A DNA stretch of 64,000 nucleotides from Entoloma clypeatum (Eukaryota > Basidiomycota > Agaricomycetes > Agaricales > Entolomataceae): the NCBI GenBank assembly GCA_963565915.1, contig OY751492.1:4836001-4900000 (forward strand), read 5' to 3'. Made by a program: the position numbers and the translations under genes. The notes beneath the pieces are model-generated. The model searched no databases, was not told the DNA's origin, and saw nothing but the letters and a program-made list of their open reading frames with translations. How positions within the stretch are numbered: the first letter of the stretch is position 1; each line of letters starts with the position of its first letter. This document shows, one piece after another, positions 52,440-64,000 of this stretch.

Positions 52440-52830
52440 ACGTGATAAAGCTATGTTGTCTGCGTTCACGGACATTTTATTTATTTGTTTTAGGTTCATT
52501 CATCTTATTCGCAATTGTCATCGACTCTTCGTCGTGTTACCCTAGTCGGGAAGCCTACCGTACTGTTCGCGTTTGTGAATTCCAATCACGCTTGTCATCG
52601 ACTCTTTTGCGGGTTACTACCGTAAATCGATTCGATTTTGTAATGAATGTTCGTCAAACGTGGATTCCGGGGATATTGAACTATTTGGTTTTGGTGTGTT
52701 TAAATCTTATGTTCTCTGATTGCGTGCTTTTGATAATATGCTAAAGACATGCTGTTCGCGTTTGCGAATCTCAATCGCGATTGTCGTGGACTCTTTGACG
52801 ATTTACACTCGCAGGAAGACTACTAAAAAA
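52440..52830. repeat. Diverged tandem repeat, period about 185 bp
   Basis: TGTTCGCGTTTGYGAATYYC with GACTCTTTTGCGG-type sequence recurs near 52,563 and 52,748, with a weaker copy near 52,455-52,550. It lies just beyond the 3' end of the Helitron helicase frame. Confidence 0.5.
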
Positions 52831-52949
52831 CGATACAAAGTTTGTAACAAAATTTTGGCGATGTGTGTTTGATGAATATCGAAATATTTGTTTCCCGTGT
52901 GTTTAATATCATGTTTTGTCATAGCATATTGCTAACAAAAGGTTTATCG

Positions 52950-55900
52950 TCAGATATCTTCAATAGTACTGCGGGCCTTCTCCACTAAGCTGTGTGTTAC
53001 ACTATTCATTTTTTCTAGCCTGTCGTCCTCCATAAGCAGCTCCGCCGAATGACTCTGTTTTATAACATGTGGATCGAAGTTACCCAACAACCTCAAACTA
53101 TCCTGGCCTGAGCTGCGTGATAGAGCAACGTATACATTGAAGAGATTTATGCTGCCGGCAGGTGGCATAGCGATATCGACTATAACGGAAACAATAGTCT
53201 GCCCTTGTGCCCGGTAATCTGTGAACGCATAGGCCAGCGTCAAGGGAAATTGTTCACGCTTGACAGTCCGTTCCAATGTCTTGCCTTTTCGTTGCTGGAC
53301 AGATATCCGTAGGCTCTGCTGCCGAGGTTGTATCGGAATAACTCGCTCCTCCAAACCATTCAATCGCAAGATTTTTGTGCGATCCATCTCGACTAGGATG
53401 TAGCTCGGAAGAAATTTAAGGTGGACAATACTTTGATCTGCGGGAGTATCTGCTTCAAGTGGATCAAGGACTATACCAATTATTGTCCCTCTTGCCCGTT
53501 CGCCAGATCGAGATCAGTCTCGATGTTTTGGACAACCATTACCCGAGCACCAATGGCTATAGACAACTGCTCTGGCAGATCATGCTTTGTGTTTCGTTTA
53601 CGACCGGTTGCTGTGCGGCCGCGCAATGCCAGCCCATAACGTTCTGCAAGGGTTAATGATCGTCCCTTTATTGCATCTCGTGCTGTGCAGATATACATCC
53701 TCCTTCTTGTTTCCTCGCAATGCTTGTATAGTGCTGCTTCATTCCATGCCCTCCTTACTCCATGACGCGGAGTCACCAGAGATGCACTTGACCATTTTGT
53801 TTGTGATGCATCCATCGTGGGGCATTCGGGATGTCCAATGATGAGTTTCTGTTCGGTCAATATTACAACCATTGTGAACTCTTCGTAAAGTTGCCGCCCC
53901 AACTTCTGATTATCGGCATCGCCCACAGAGACAGGGCTATACAGTGCGTTGCGTAATCCACCTGCTACTGGAGGAAACTGATGCAAATCGCCACACAGAA
54001 TAACACTTATACCTCCAAAAGTCATCCCATTGGTGCCCCCCCCCCTTTACCGATTGTGATGTTCTTTTCAAGGTCCCGAAGAAAGGTCTTCTGTATCATG
54101 GAATATTCGTCGATGATGAAATATATGTATGTCCTCCAAAATTCTTGAAGTTTCTTCTTTGCCTCATTGCCTATCTCTTCAGCCCGTGACTTCACAGACT
54201 TGTTCACAGCAATATGGCCGACATTGTGCAATGTTTTTCCTCCTATGAGCGATGCCGCTATCCCTGTAAATGATCATGCGCAATGGAGTTACAGCTCTGC
54301 CGGCTGTGAAACCATTTTTTAAAAATTTAGCTGCCTCTATCGTCAGGCCTCTGCAGAATGGTAAACACGGACCTAGGGTATGCGTCAGATGGCGGGATAC
54401 CATATCGTATGCACGCTTTTGATCTGCATTTAAATCATTCACATTGAGGTTGGGCAGTGCTTTCTCCATTGCAGGATCGTTGGAATTACTGCTGGCGTGC
54501 CTAACTTGCGCTTCGTCTTGACTTTCTAGCAGTTCGACCCTTCCTTCTCTCTGTCCGCTTTTCTCGCTTTGACTCAATTCGCTGTCTCCTGTCACGTCTA
54601 TTGCCTCTTCTCCAATACTTTGAAGATTGATCATATGATCTATCTGTGCCATCCAAATCGACAGTTTTTGAAGTTCGTTTCCGGTACCGATGCCTTCCCA
54701 ATCACCATCAATGCTGAAAGGCCATTGATCTTTCATCCTATGTGGAAGAAAAAGACCACCCTGTCCCGCGGCCACCGCTAAACGGCCCCAATTGTCCTCT
54801 GCTATGGGTCTTAACTCTGGCTTGAGTTGTTCGAGGCCCCCTTCTGTCATTCTAATGCCGCCCGCAATAGTATTGCTGCTGTCATCCAAATCTTCATCCA
54901 TTTCATCTTCCAACACCTCAAACCTATGAGCTATTGCTTCCACTGCCTCAATCGCGTCGAGATCTTCTGTTTTCCAAGCAACTTTTGCCGCGTTCTGGCA
55001 TGTAAAGAAAAATTGGATGTTTTCGATGATGTTCTTGGTAATTTCCGATGCCTGTTGAATGAAACTATTGTATGCTTCCTTCCATGTATGATCATTGGCC
55101 TTCAGATCAGTCGATGGGTTTCTCCATGGCTTCAGCAACAGCAGCATTGATGCATAGAAAAAATCATTCAGATCTTCATCATCATACCGCCACGCGAAAT
55201 AACGGCCAACAAAATTCGGAATATTGTTATGTCCTTTGCTCCGCCTGATGCGTATCTTCTTGTCACTGCATGGATGGTCTGCGGTGTAGGGTATTCGCTC
55301 GTTGCATGGCCGTCCGCGAGCTTTCGGTTTCTTTTGCAGTTCTTCGTGTTCACTGACAGCATTTACCTCAGGCGAAGTTGTGCTTTGACTTTTCTCTTTT
55401 GAGTGTGGTTCTTCTCTCGTATCGGTGAAAAACATGTATACATTTAACGACTCTAGGGCTTTTCCACGACATCTATAGTCTGTTGCTTGATTTGGACTAT
55501 AGAGCCTGCCTTGTTGATCTAATTCAAGATTCACGGTTTCGTCACCGTTCTTATTTCAAACTTGTCGGCGATGAACATATAATGTGGTGGGATGGTTTCA
55601 CTGACCTGGGGGATGCCCTTTGCGAAATCAGGTCCAAAATCGCCATATGGATTCTCTATACTCAGAGAAAACTTCGCCTTCGCTAAATTTCCAAATCTGG
55701 AATTCGCAGAATAGTTTCCGCTAGGCCCGACGTTGAGTTTCTCTTCAGAAACACATCCCACAAGAATGCATGTTGCTTCTTCTAAAATCCCTCCACCAAT
55801 GCCTTTTTTCATCCAACGGTGACCATTCCCTTTTCGTTTCCATTTACCATAAGACAGCATTTCGTCGGATGCAAAATATTGAGAAAGCAACTGTAAAGTT

Positions 55901-56025
55901 TGCACTTTGAAAGCAGGATTGAAGTTGTTCGCCATTGCTGGATGTCGTGAAGTTGTAGGGGTTTGGGCTAAGAAACACGACCTAGGGTGAACACTTTCTG
56001 TTTCATGTGTCAAAGTTTGAGACAA
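52950..56025 (-). pseudogene. Helitron-type Pif1-family helicase, inactivated
   Basis: Frames in order on the minus strand. 55,534-56,025 is an N-terminal segment. 54,179-55,534 contains GRYFAWRYDDEDLNDFFYASMLLLLKPWR and HTWKEAYNSFIQQA, typical of the region before the helicase in fungal Helitrons. 54,022-54,231 has the Walker B-like YIYFIIDEYSMI. 53,480-54,025 has VILCGDLHQFPPV. 52,950-53,387 has LAYAFTDYRAQGQTI and LFNVYVALSRSSGQDSLRLL. Frame changes occur near 55,530, 54,240 and 53,480, and the Walker A loop is corrupted near 54,250. No Rep (HUH) nuclease was seen upstream, so the element is truncated. Confidence 0.82.
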
Positions 56026-56465
56026 TGTTCGAACAATTCATGGTGCATGTGAATGAATCGACCATTGTGCGATAAGATATATCCATTCTTATTGCACTCT
56101 GTGTCAAGCAAGGTGTACTGCCCCCCAAGGGGCACTTCCCGAGTACTCAAGCCGAGTCAAAATCGGATCACGGTTCCAGATGGGGAAATCAGGTGAAATC
56201 TGGCCCCTCGTGATTTTTCCCAGATGGACCCACCGAGAACCTGCTGTTCCGAAAAAAACAGATATCTTGCCTAAAACCTGTGGATGGGTGGGGTTAAGTG
56301 GGTCAAAAACAGGTGCTGATGTGGGATTTTCCTGATTGGGTTTTCAGGGTTGTTTTCGGGGAATTTTCGGTTGGTTCACTTTTAGTTGTAGATGATGGTT
56401 CTTAATAATTTGATTCACTATACTAATATAATACAAAATGACTACAAACTATACTATATATAAAC
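56026..56465. other. No gene; GGGTTTTC-rich degenerate repeat
   Basis: Sequence near 56,160-56,400 rich in CCCAGATGG and GGGATTTTCC motifs, similar in style to 48,380-48,800 and 57,170-57,290. Probably decayed MITE DNA. Confidence 0.4.
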
Positions 56466-56995
56466 TAATTTGAGCACGAGGGCGTTGGATGCGAGGACGG
56501 TGGTTGGGGGGTAAGGAGCGGCCGTTGGGCACGAGGGGAGGCCGTTGGGCCCGAGGGACGGTCGTTGGATGCGAGGGACGGTCGTTGGATGCGAGGGGCG
56601 GTCGTTGGACACGAGGGGCAGCCGTTGGGCATGAGGAGCCGCCGTTGGGCATGAAGGAAGGTGGTTGGACGCGAGGGGAAGCCGTTGGGCAGGAGATGCG
56701 GCCGTTGGGCATGAGGGACGGTCATTGGGCATGGGGAATGGCCATTTGGCATGAGGAATCGCCGTTGGGCAGGAGACACGGCCGTTAGGTGCAAAGGTAG
56801 GCCATTGGGCAAGAGACACAGTCATTGGGCGCGAAAAAAGGTGGTTGGAGGCGAGGGGAGGCCGTTGGGCACAAAGGAAGGTGGTTGGGCAGGAGACGTG
56901 GCTGTTGGGCACAGAGGTAGGCCATTGGGCAAGAAACGTGGACGTTGGGCACGAGGGGTGGCTGTTGAGCCCACGAACCAGGCCCAGAGCGAGGG
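56466..56995. repeat. GTTGGG minisatellite, longest array
   Basis: About 26 units of roughly 20 bp (GTTGGGCACGAGGGGAGGCC type) without a recognisable foldback core beside it. Long open frames on both strands are repeat artefacts. Confidence 0.85.
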
Positions 56996-58402
56996 GGAGG
57001 CGTTGTGGGAAGTGGTTGGCAGTGGTTACATACTTAAATTTTAAAGTTCAAATGACTGGCTTCGGCGAGTTGAATCGGAGTTTGAATTGACTTGAAGGGA
57101 AAAAAAAAATCTTGAGTGTGCCAGCACAATGCGTCGTCGGTGCCAAGTTCGAACAGGTGCAACGCTGGGAATTCCAGGACCATCAGGAAATTTCCCGATG
57201 GTGTCTTGATTCCCAACTTTTCCTGTCAGGGACCCCCTCAATCCCACAAGGGCCGGATTTCACCAGGTCCGATTTTGACTGGGCATGACTCGTGACCATT
57301 TCTGGAAGTGTTCATCAACCTAGTGTGACCGTTACATTGAGCCAAAAGTGTCCGGTTCATCAGGGTGTGTGACACGTGACTGAACACCCCGTCATAATAG
57401 TACAGTACTGAGTACTGAGTACTCAATGCTGATTCTCGCTAGGTCCTGGGCCAGTTGTGGAATACTTTATAATGACAACAGCGGCATATCCCATTTGAGA
57501 TCTGAGTTGTGTTGAAATACGCGGCGTGTTTCGACGATGACAAAGTAAAATCGTCTGACCTCGGAACATGTGAGGCAAACAGATGGTGTACTATAGCAAC
57601 AGAGGTAGCTACCTATATAGAGGATTCAACAATAGAAAACATAAAATGTCTCAACACGGAAAGAGAATCAACCTAAAAAGCAATGGAGCGGACAATGCCT
57701 TGCACTCGATGAGCTCAGATGCAACCGTCTAAATGATACAGTTTAGATCATATACGACTGGTGGAAAACATACCATGGACAAGCCAGTAGCATTTGCGCT
57801 ATCGAAAGGCGCCACTGACCCATCAAAGGAAGCGGCATGTCCAGCTATGATCTTCAAGACATGTCAACTGGAGATGGGCGAAAGACCCTTCGACCACTTG
57901 ACAGAGACCAGCGGCAAGAGACCGGCAGCGAGAGGCTGGCGGCCAAGGCAGCGAGTTCAGCCGACGGTGCGTCGGTGGTTTGAGGATCACCATGTGGTCT
58001 CACCACCGACATAGGAAGCTGGCGTTGAAGTCATTTGGTGGAGGATTTGATGTCTTCGTGAGTGGTGGTGTGGTGGAAGAGGGGTGAACATAGGAACCCC
58101 AATGGCTGTGCCAAGGCCTCGCAGGAAAGGACTGAGAAGACTCACCTGAGCCCACGTACACATGAGAGGCTTGGATGTTCGAGATTTGGCCAATTACCAG
58201 CCTGCGAATACATGACGGTAGCATCAGAAGAGATCTTCTGAAGTAGTGTAATCTTACAGTCCATCAATACTCCCTCCGCCCGAGCGAAGTCCACCCTGCG
58301 TCGATCCGTTTGTTAGAAGAGTGGTTATATATCGTATCCAATGTCTACCTTGAGGAGACGCTGTGGCTTCTTTTGTGAACGACAACTGCTTTACATCTAA
58401 TT
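56996..58402. other. No supported gene
   Basis: Short frames only, including 57,733-58,014 (plus), without domains. Contains an A10 run near 57,100 and an AGTACTGAGTACTGAGTACT run near 57,408-57,425. Confidence 0.4.
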
Positions 58403-59710
58403 CTACGTATGTTTATTCGTCAAAATAGGTCCTAGAGAGCTTCTAGTCAAATGTTGATACAAGGGCAAGATGAATGAGCGTACCTCCGCTTCCATGTCAC
58501 AGCCTCCATGCTGAATGTCCTCTGGTCCCTGCTGAACTTGTCTTTTCCCCGTAGGCGAACACGGCCTCCAATAAGTATGAGTTTCCACTGCAAAAGGTCA
58601 GATTGAATAAATTACCGACATTGATAACGCACTCGGTGACGGATCGGTCTCCATTCCATGTCGTAGCCTTCGAATTGGGCACATTTACGGTTCTTCTTAC
58701 TGTGAATGGCCACCCAAACCTCGTCTCCGGGCTTAATTTGAGGTAAGCACGTTGATTCAAAGAATCGAAAGCCACTTACCGCGAGCGACCAGTCAGGGTG
58801 TGAAGAATGAAGCATAGCCAAACTACCGGAATTAACGATTGGTCGGGTGAATGGGAGAAACCCTACCGTAGATGTTGAGGCCAGAGAACGGGAGGTAAGA
58901 TTCACGCGGGTTCGGCGTCTTACTACCAGTGATGTAATCGGTCCTTGCCCAATTCGGAGACGCGGCGGGTGAGAGGGAGGGTGATCTTCATGCTCAAACA
59001 TTGACATATATTGAAGTTCCTCAGTTTCGTTCCCAGTCTGCTCAGAATAGTCTTGCGGGCCAAGCCACGTCCCGCATCAGACGTATCATCAGGCTGCATT
59101 AAAGTGTGAGGATGAGCAATATGATGATGAACACCATCAGGAATGAGGATGGACCCCGTTTCCTCTTGATCCTCTTGATCAAGGCGTTCAGGCTCTTCGC
59201 CAATCGGATCATGGACGTTGGGCTCTTCATCTTCATTTTTGTTCTCCCCATTGTCGGAGACAATGACGATATCTGCCCTCTCCGTAAACCGACCCGATGA
59301 ATAGCGATTTCCAATGTCATCTTCGTAGTCTCGTCTATGTTCCTCTGTGTCTTGGTAGACGATACCCGTCAATTCCTTCTTCTCCGTGAACCAACCCCGT
59401 GAACCGGGTAGATAATGATTTTCGTAGCCGCCTTCGTAATCCCGTCCATGCTCCTCTGCCTTGTACTCCTCTTCAACGTCTTCAACATCATCTTCATAAT
59501 CGTAAACATCAGTTTCGAACCGGGCTTTCTCATGGCGCATGAGAGCCTGGCCAGAATTTTCTCCATTATCCCAAGGCTGCTGCTCCGCTTCGTCTTCACT
59601 CTCCTCTCGTCACCCTCGTCTTCCGAGGCCGAGTCAATCTCAATTGGCTGACTTCTGTGTCTGGGACCGCCCCTAGGGTCGGGGGCCTTTCCTTTGCCAA
59701 TCGAGTGCAA
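58403..59710 (-). pseudogene. Degraded or multi-exon gene for an acidic repeat-containing protein
   Basis: From ATG 59,710 the frame reads through an acidic Ser/Glu segment (PIEIDSASEDEGDE). After a frame change near 59,600 it continues as a long Asp/Glu/Tyr-rich frame (58,923-59,540) with two related blocks (EEHGRDYEGGYENHYLP and TEEHRRDYEDDIGNRYSS). A further frame change near 59,010 leads to PQIKPGDEVWVAIHSKKNRKC (about 58,660-58,740). Some changes may be introns, but I could not assemble one clean model. Function unknown. Confidence 0.35.
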
Positions 59711-60740
59711 GTGCCAGGACGGTTTCCTGAGCTTGAAGTGGACGTAACAACGCTAGAGGAGACTAATTCGGAATCAGGCGTCGCAGGGCCGGTAGCCTGT
59801 GCCAGAGGATGCGATGCGCGAGGATATCTGCCTGCCCCAGGTTGCGGTTGGGGCGTGACACCAGCAAAGCAGCCTGTAGGCTTACTCTTGAACCTGGTGT
59901 GGGCCTAGCGTGGCTAGATGGACGTTAGTGTACATCTTGATCGATGATCGCTGGGCTGGTCACTAAGCGCCTCATCAGAAGCGGGAATGGCAAAACGGGC
60001 CCTACGAAGGGCAGCTGGTGTTGGAGTAAAAGCCATGAATTGAGCGGGGAAGAACAGCAAGCCCAGTGGTCGGCACATATGCTGTGGGTGTCGTTAACAC
60101 TAAACCAGAGGGGGAAAGCGTCAGTACGACTGACACGTGAAGTATGTTATCAGCGGCATATACAAAGGCACATACACACCTCTTGGAATGAATGGACGCC
60201 CTCCGTGGCCTATACCGCATCTGATTGCCCTCTGCCATCATTTTCCCCCACCCCGTTGCACTCGTCATTGATCTTGACAACAATCTTGAAGTTAGTGGCT
60301 AAATGTCACGCGGTCCTGGCTGGCACCAGCACGTATCGAGAGCCCGCGAGATGTGAAAAGGAGGGTGGCATGGACTCTGGTAACAGATCAATCAACAAAG
60401 GCGCAACCACCGTAATATGCATTATGTAACTTAATTGAATTATTGTAAATGAAATGTACGTGCATGCACCGTTGTGCAACTACTTAGTACTTATCGGTGT
60501 CGCTGCATTGGTGACTTCTTGCACAACATCGTGAGTGGAGAATCCCCACATGCCCCCCAACATGCTCGCTGTGTAGTCATAAGGGTGACATCGGGAAAGC
60601 CATCCCAAAGAGCGCCTACTACCACCACAAAAAGAGGCTGGAGGGTGGAAAAGCAGACCGATCACAGAGGATGGGGGAGATCGAAGTAGGCATCCACCTT
60701 CTCTATCTTTAAATCAAGGTGACATCAGGTGACTCCGACG
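59711..60740. other. No recognisable gene
   Basis: Unclear DNA with one modest frame (59,944-60,429 plus) lacking any motif. Confidence 0.4.
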
Positions 60741-60749
60741 CCCAGCGGA

Positions 60750-61120
60750 GGTCTTTACACTCCCCCATGTCCTGCAGAGGATTCTGCGCAGATTCTGACA
60801 GGAATTTGACATTCCGAGCGGAATCCATGCGGATTCTGATCGGAATTTTGAGGGCCTTTTTGGCTGAGGATAGCCTTATTTTTTTGAGAGGAATCCGAGC
60901 AGATTCCGATCAGAAGGGAATTCCTGTAGGAATGGTGATTGAGGAATGCATAAATTCCGGGCCGAATTCCTTCTGGAGTCCGTGCGGATTCCTCGCAATG
61001 AGTATTGCACTAAATGAGCCATCAAAAACTTTGCCCACGAAGGGGATTGAACATTTGAGCTCTTATAGTGAATTGATAAATTGTAAGAAATTATAACCAC
61101 TGGACCACCGCCCCTTTCTT
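60750..61120 (-). repeat. SINE-like repeat with tRNA-like head and GGAATTC/GGATTCC-rich body
   Basis: On the minus strand a tRNA-like head (61,034-61,120) has GGTGGTCCAGTGGTTA, close to a pol III A box, and TGTTCAATCCC, close to the B box. The body down to about 60,750 is rich in palindromic GGAATCC/GGATTCC and GGAATTCC motifs. Similar motifs recur at 62,280-62,335. Ends and target duplication were not defined. Confidence 0.45.
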
Positions 61121-61239
61121 GAGATCAGTAGCTTACACAACACATCCCACTCGAAGCACCTACCTCCACCACTGTGCTCGGGCCTCGGGAATTCCCAGGG
61201 CCCATCACAAATACAAAGAAATAACAAACCACCCCTTCC

Positions 61240-61930
61240 TTTCATCCCCCCACCTGGCCATGCATCCAGGCTGACGACCGCCGACTGCCACGCCCAGCAT
61301 TATCACCTGCGACGGGTAAGCCCGCCTCCACTCTCGTCTCCCGTGCACTGACAGACACGAGGACTAGCACCGAACGCTGCCACGCCGCCTCCTGACTTTG
61401 CCCCCGCTGCTCTTGTGGTGCCATGTCACCGAACCAGCATGCAACGCCCCACCCACCCTCTCCGCCGTGCCATGTCACCACAGGCGGGGAGCGCCCGTGC
61501 CGCGCCTTACACGCCCCAGGTGCCGTCCAGCCGCCTCTCGGCACCCAACGCCTTCCAGCCACGTCCCACCGCCCCCACCCAGCCGCCACTGCCGTTTCCA
61601 CCCCTCCAACCACCCTTCCTGCTGTGCCATGTCGCCACGTCACAGAACCCGACCAGACGCGCCCGCCCTGACATCTGGCGCGTCACCACAAGCGGGGAGT
61701 GCCCGTTGCAGACCCAGCCACCCATACTGCGCCGTGCACGCCCCAGTCACCGTCTGCCCACCTTCCCGCCTCCATGTACCCAACCCCTCACCCACCCCTT
61801 CACAGACCACTGCTGCGCACAGCCCATTGCCAGGCAAACCCGCGCCCTGATGCCGCCAACACTCGCCGCATCCCCTCCCTTCCCCTGTCATACCCCTTGC
61901 CTCGTACCTACCCCCTGTCTTGCACCTCCC
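61240..61930. repeat. C-rich degenerate tandem sequence
   Basis: Repeated CCATGTCACC, GCGGGGAGYGCCCGT and CACGCCCCAG blocks with a spacing of roughly 200-250 bp. Long proline-rich frames in three registers are composition artefacts. Confidence 0.5.
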
Positions 61931-62040
61931 CCCGCCTTATGCAGGGGGGGTTATTAGTTAATTTTTTGTATTTTGTCTGTCGTCCCCGCCTTATGCGGGG
62001 CTAATCAATTTATTTTTTGTATTCTCAATAGTCCTCCCTG
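61930..62040. repeat. Duplicated GC hairpin followed by AT-rich tail
   Basis: Two tandem copies of a unit of about 55 bp: CCCCGCCTTATGC(A)GGGG followed by a TTAGTTAATTTTTTGTATT-type tail. The second copy is a perfect hairpin (CCCCGC/GCGGGG) followed by CTAATC. Confidence 0.6.
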
Positions 62041-62527
62041 TCCCCCAACTTCTCCCATGGCCTCCTTGCCTCGACAAATGGGGGGAGGTTATTAATTAAC
62101 TGATTATTACTCTGTCAATATATTATTTAGTTTGTAGTGTACAATTCTATTGAATATGAGATTATTGTTACCTTGTGAATGGTTTGGCCCTTGTAAGAAA
62201 ATGACTTAGAAAGCATTGATATGTAGTTAGAAAACAATATAACACATTTGATTCAGTTAGTATTTGTTGTGAAAAAAAAATTCTGATCAAATTCCTATCA
62301 GAATAGTGGATTCCTATCAGAATAATAAATTCCTCTCACATCAATGATGATCTCACCTACACCAAGGTTCCAGAATTGATTGTTGAAAAATACAATCATC
62401 ATCATGGAAACCATATTTCTGATTTCTGGCTGGAGGATTACCTAAATGGCGTAGGCATAACCTACGATCCTCAGCTGGAATCATGCAATGTATTTTATAA
62501 TCTGCATCAGAATCTATGGGAGAAGAC

Positions 62528-63297
62528 TAGTGTTTCAAGGTCCAGTTTACCTTTGTTGATTTCAGACCGAGACTGGACAGGACTGAACCGGTGAGAGACC
62601 GGACCGCCGGTCTCGGTTTTTAAGGTTTCAGATCATGGCCAGTCTTCGGTTCACTTGAAACTTTAGAATTTGAAAGACCGGCCAAAGACCGGTTCGGATC
62701 GGTTTAAACCAGTATTTTCCACGGAACAATCCCAGGAACGGAAATCAAGATCACGAAACGGCAAAGTGCAAAATTTGTGCCATTTGCAAGAATTGAACTC
62801 ACAACCTCTACAGTACAGAACATTAGTTCAGTCATCTATGTAACCAACTGAGCCACACATCTATTATAACTGGTGCATCACACTCATTCTACATCACAAC
62901 TTTTCCACTTCCCAAATAGGCACACATAAAAAAAAACACAAAAGGTGTGTGTACGTGCTCCCTCCTGCCTCAATCACAAGTAGACAGATTATAAATAAAA
63001 TCTATAAATATATTCTGGCCTTTTCAGCATCTGTGCCCCTCATTGCAGAGTCAGCAATGGGTGGATGCGTCGTTTCGACGTTGGATGATGTGCATCACGT
63101 GTGCATCAAATGTGTCAAATATATGTAAACAAACTCAAAAAACATCGCATTTCTCCTTAATATGGCTACAAAGGAGGAAGTCAGCTTACAGACTATATCA
63201 ATTATGTAGCAGAGTATCATATGTCAATAAATATGTGTTGATTTTATGGAATGATGCCACAGATTTTAAGTCATAGAGGTGCCATGCTCTACACCAA
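62528..63297 (+). repeat. Interspersed repeat copy D
   Basis: Starts TAGTGTTTCAAGGTCCAG and follows copy B in order to TGCCATGCTCTACACCAAATG, where it is truncated. A tRNA-like segment lies at 62,776-62,858. Confidence 0.75.
62776..62858 (-). repeat. tRNA-like segment in repeat copy D
   Basis: Minus strand: A box TGGCTCAGTTGG at 62,844-62,855 and B-box-like GAGTTCAATTC near 62,790-62,801. Confidence 0.5.
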
Positions 63298-64000
63298 ATG
63301 AATAATCCAAATAGTTAGTGCACTTTCAAACCGCCTACTATTAAAAGTAAAAAGCATATAAAAAGCATGTGATTTTATATCACATAATTGGGTGTCAAAA
63401 GAACTCTTAATTGAGTTTCTATTCCTGACCCCTCTTAAACTGTGCATTTAAGCTTATATAAAAAAAAACGCGCAAGTCATTAACTTGTCTTTTGCTGCAT
63501 CTTTATTCCTTTGTTCTTGGATAAAATTCCACTTTGCATCATCGCTAAAGCGACATGCTAAAATCACGCCTCTGTCTATAATGCATGATTAATTGGATAA
63601 ATAAATGCTTTTAAGCATTTAAATAATGTTGTAAATCTACTTCATTATTCATGAGATAGAAGAGTCTCAAATACCCTTCAATCATCGATTCAAGATTGGT
63701 CTAACCAACCAACCTTGTTCCTTCACTTTTTCTGCAACAACTGTTGCATAAAGTAGCACAAGATTGAGTTGAGCAAACATGTACGCTCCTCATCTTAAAG
63801 CTCTCCATTATTGCATGGGAATAATTTCTGTTGTGAAATTAAAATAGCGTCCTTGTGACACTCTATTTGCAAAATGGATTAGTCATGGAATCATGCAATA
63901 AATGTTGCTTACAAATGGAACTGGAATGATCACCTGAGACTAGCTATCTCAGATCAGCGATTCACACCCCTTTCACATGAATTTTGGTTTCCCAGCCAAG
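63298..64000. other. No recognisable gene to the window end
   Basis: AT-rich sequence without open frames of note, domains or recognised repeats. Confidence 0.45.

Noticed and set aside
61398..62004. Proline/histidine-rich frames near 61.4-62.0 kb
   Set aside because: Three overlapping frames with the same skew over C-rich tandem DNA; composition artefact.
61985..62030. Hairpin plus T-rich tail resembling a bacterial terminator
   Set aside because: All other evidence points to a eukaryotic genome, and no gene ends there.

Overview
The window looks like a transposon-rich stretch of a basidiomycete (probably Agaricomycete) nuclear genome. The evidence is short spliceosomal introns of about 47-61 bp with GTRNGT-type donors, several chromodomain Ty3/gypsy elements, a Ty1/copia element, a LINE, a Helitron helicase relic, and a TET/JBP dioxygenase gene lying near an Ulp1-type protease gene. 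No ordinary housekeeping gene was recognised. The 200 bp run of N at 26,224-26,423 is an assembly gap.

Layout. 1-8,067: an old gypsy relic split by a younger chromovirus (element A, 821-6,843, TSD GATAC). 8,068-14,056 and 19,842-21,550: non-coding repeats, including a foldback-like element whose inverted ends are 20-bp minisatellite arrays, hAT-like MITEs and tRNA-like heads. 14,057-19,841: a complete, very young copia element (TSD CTGAA, LTRs with one difference). 21,551-26,223: unclassified DNA, LTR relics, a broken minus-strand gypsy copy and a tandem repeat beside the gap. 26,424-30,908: minus-strand chromovirus B. 30,909-33,689: a LINE truncated at both ends. 33,690-36,384: the 3' half of chromovirus C, which carries a spliced antisense zinc-cluster gene between pol and its 3' LTR. 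36,899-47,755: an accessory gene cluster with two coiled-coil proteins, two zinc-cluster proteins, a transposase-like tail, an Ulp1-type protease, a TET/JBP dioxygenase and a broken ATP-grasp-like gene. 47,756-51,119: degenerate repeats. 51,120-52,201: a three-exon gene of unknown function. 52,950-56,025: Helitron helicase relic. 56,026-64,000: minisatellite, a degraded acidic-repeat gene, tRNA-headed SINE-like repeats and further non-coding DNA.

Most notable. Three genes encode a CX2CX6C...CX2CX6C zinc cluster interrupted by an intron at the same codon and phase. One is antisense inside a chromovirus; two sit in the TET/Ulp1 cluster. This suggests that one accessory gene family is shared between a retroelement and a DNA-transposon-type cluster. 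The TET/JBP gene can be assembled from seven exons with all key residues present. Chromoviruses A and B both show Tf1-like self-priming sites. Several in-frame TGA codons stand where arginine is expected, as CpG methylation decay would produce, which is notable beside a 5mC-oxidase-type gene.
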